64,000 nt of DNA from Kineosporia mesophila (GTDB lineage Bacteria; Actinomycetota; Actinomycetes; Actinomycetales; Kineosporiaceae), in NCBI RefSeq assembly GCF_021129235.1, contig NZ_JAJOMA010000007.1, forward strand, positions 124,001-188,000. The letters run 5' to 3'. The position numbers and the translations under genes were made by a program. The notes beneath the pieces were generated by a model, which made no database searches, had not been told where the DNA came from, and saw nothing but the letters and a program-made list of their open reading frames with translations. This document shows, piece by piece, positions 63,353 through 64,000 of the stretch. How positions within the stretch are numbered: position 1 is the stretch's first letter; every line of letters begins with the position of its first letter.

Positions 63353-64000
63353 GTGGCCATAACCGGTAGGCACGTGCGGGCCGACGAGGCCGACCTGGAG
63401 CCGGACCTCGAGGACGCCCCCTCCAACCGCAGCCGCATCATCTGGACCTTCGCCGACCAGGCCCTGTCCAGCCTGGCCAACTTCGCGCTGTCGATCGTGG
63501 TCGCGCGTGAGGTGTCGGAGAACGACTTCGGCTCGTTCAGCCTGATGCTGGTCACCTTCACCTTCCTGATCGGCCTCGGCCGGGCCATGGTCGGTGACCC
63601 CTACGTGGTCCGGTTCACCGACGCCGACCGTCACACGCGCCGCCGGGCGTCCCGTCAGGCCACCGGTGCGGCCGTCAGCTTCGGCGTGATCGCCGGCGTG
63701 GTCTGCGCGGTCGCCTCGATCTTCCTCGACAAGCAGAGTGCCGCCGGCATCCTCGGTCTCGGCATCGCGATGCCCGGCCTGATGCTGCAGGAGACCTGGC
63801 GCAGCACCTTCTTCGCCGAGGGCCGCCCGCGCACGGCCACCATCAACGACGGCGTGCGCACCGTGATCCAGTTCGCCCTGCTCGGTGTGCTGCTCACCTC
63901 CGACAGCCCGTCGGTCTTCCTGATCACCCTCGCCTGGGGCGCGGGTGGCCTGGTCGCCGCACTCATCGGCATCCTGCAGACCCGCGTCGTGCCCGACCCG
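63353..64000 (+). CDS. polysaccharide flippase-like membrane protein (N-terminal part)
   Basis: 216 codons run to the end of the window without a stop. An in-frame stop at 63347-63349 puts the start at GTG 63353 (AGG upstream) or GTG 63374. After a charged tail of about 28 residues the sequence WTFADQALSSLANFALSIVVAREVSENDFGSFSLMLVTFTFLIGLGRAMVGDP is the first helix pair of Wzx/MurJ/PST exporters, and further helices follow. It would flip a lipid-linked glycan, consistent with the glycosyltransferases before it. Confidence 0.78.
   Translation, partial: MAITGRHVRADEADLEPDLEDAPSNRSRIIWTFADQALSSLANFALSIVVAREVSENDFGSFSLMLVTFTFLIGLGRAMVGDPYVVRFTDADRHTRRRASRQATGAAVSFGVIAGVVCAVASIFLDKQSAAGILGLGIAMPGLMLQETWRSTFFAEGRPRTATINDGVRTVIQFALLGVLLTSDSPSVFLITLAWGAGGLVAALIGILQTRVVPDP

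Overview
The window is high-GC DNA from a Gram-positive actinobacterium. The signs are strong GC3 bias with long antisense shadow frames, many GTG starts and 4-base GTGA/ATGA gene overlaps, an XRE/DUF5753 gene paired with DUF397, DtxR-type iron-box and Crp-like sites, and lipoprotein-type binding proteins. A Kineosporia-like or Streptomyces-like soil actinomycete fits, but the genus cannot be fixed from sequence alone. About 60 protein genes are visible. I saw no tRNA, rRNA, CRISPR array, prophage or complete insertion sequence.

Layout. 0-8.7 kb: the 3' end of acsA, a VOC protein, an ECF sigma factor with a membrane partner, an S49 peptidase, a TetR regulator, two aldo/keto reductases around a frameshifted AraC gene, a DUF2000 protein and a GGDEF protein. 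8.7-24.1 kb: a choline/glycine betaine island. It holds dimethylglycine oxidase, a ProVWX-type ABC importer, choline dehydrogenase and betaine aldehyde dehydrogenase (divergent), a DUF805 protein, an IclR regulator, and a three-gene Rieske system (ferredoxin, ferredoxin reductase, oxygenase) likely to demethylate glycine betaine. Together they would take choline or betaine to sarcosine. A shared operator-like palindrome lies in front of the dimethylglycine oxidase, proVWX and betA/betB promoters, with variants at iclR/Rieske. 24.5-28.7 kb: an ABC exporter with an odd repeat insert, a Gfo/Idh oxidoreductase and a GNAT, with a 56-bp perfect palindrome between the first two. 28.7-35.2 kb: the histidine-utilisation operon hutU-(M20 hydrolase)-hutF-hutI and a divergent IclR regulator. 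35.1-36.0 kb: a VanZ-like protein and an iron-box-controlled 58-residue Cys-rich protein.

36.0-45.1 kb is the most intriguing part. A betaine-type (OpuB/ProX-like) ABC importer and an IclR regulator stand divergent to a histidine ammonia-lyase homologue whose MIO-forming Ala-Ser-Gly is Gly-Thr-Gly and whose catalytic Tyr and Asn are also replaced. A cysteine-dioxygenase-like cupin, an amidohydrolase and a LacI regulator with three operators follow. I propose a lyase for a trimethylammonium amino acid (ergothioneine, hercynine or similar) rather than for histidine. 45.3-48.3 kb: AarF-like kinase, cytochrome P450 and glutathione peroxidase. 48.3-51.7 kb: a MacB/FtsX-type ABC transporter with a coupled 58-residue membrane protein. 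51.8-57.7 kb: small membrane proteins, a NlpC/P60-like protein, PspC, a DUF3037/HipA-like pair, NDH-2 and the XRE/DUF397 pair. 57.7-64 kb: a surface polysaccharide locus (GMC oxidoreductase, three glycosyltransferases, start of a flippase) that runs off the window.

A family of intergenic palindromic elements with ends like CGTGATCATGCAAA...TTTGCATGATCACG recurs at six places plus a half copy, mostly between convergent genes. Two genes take their start codon from it.
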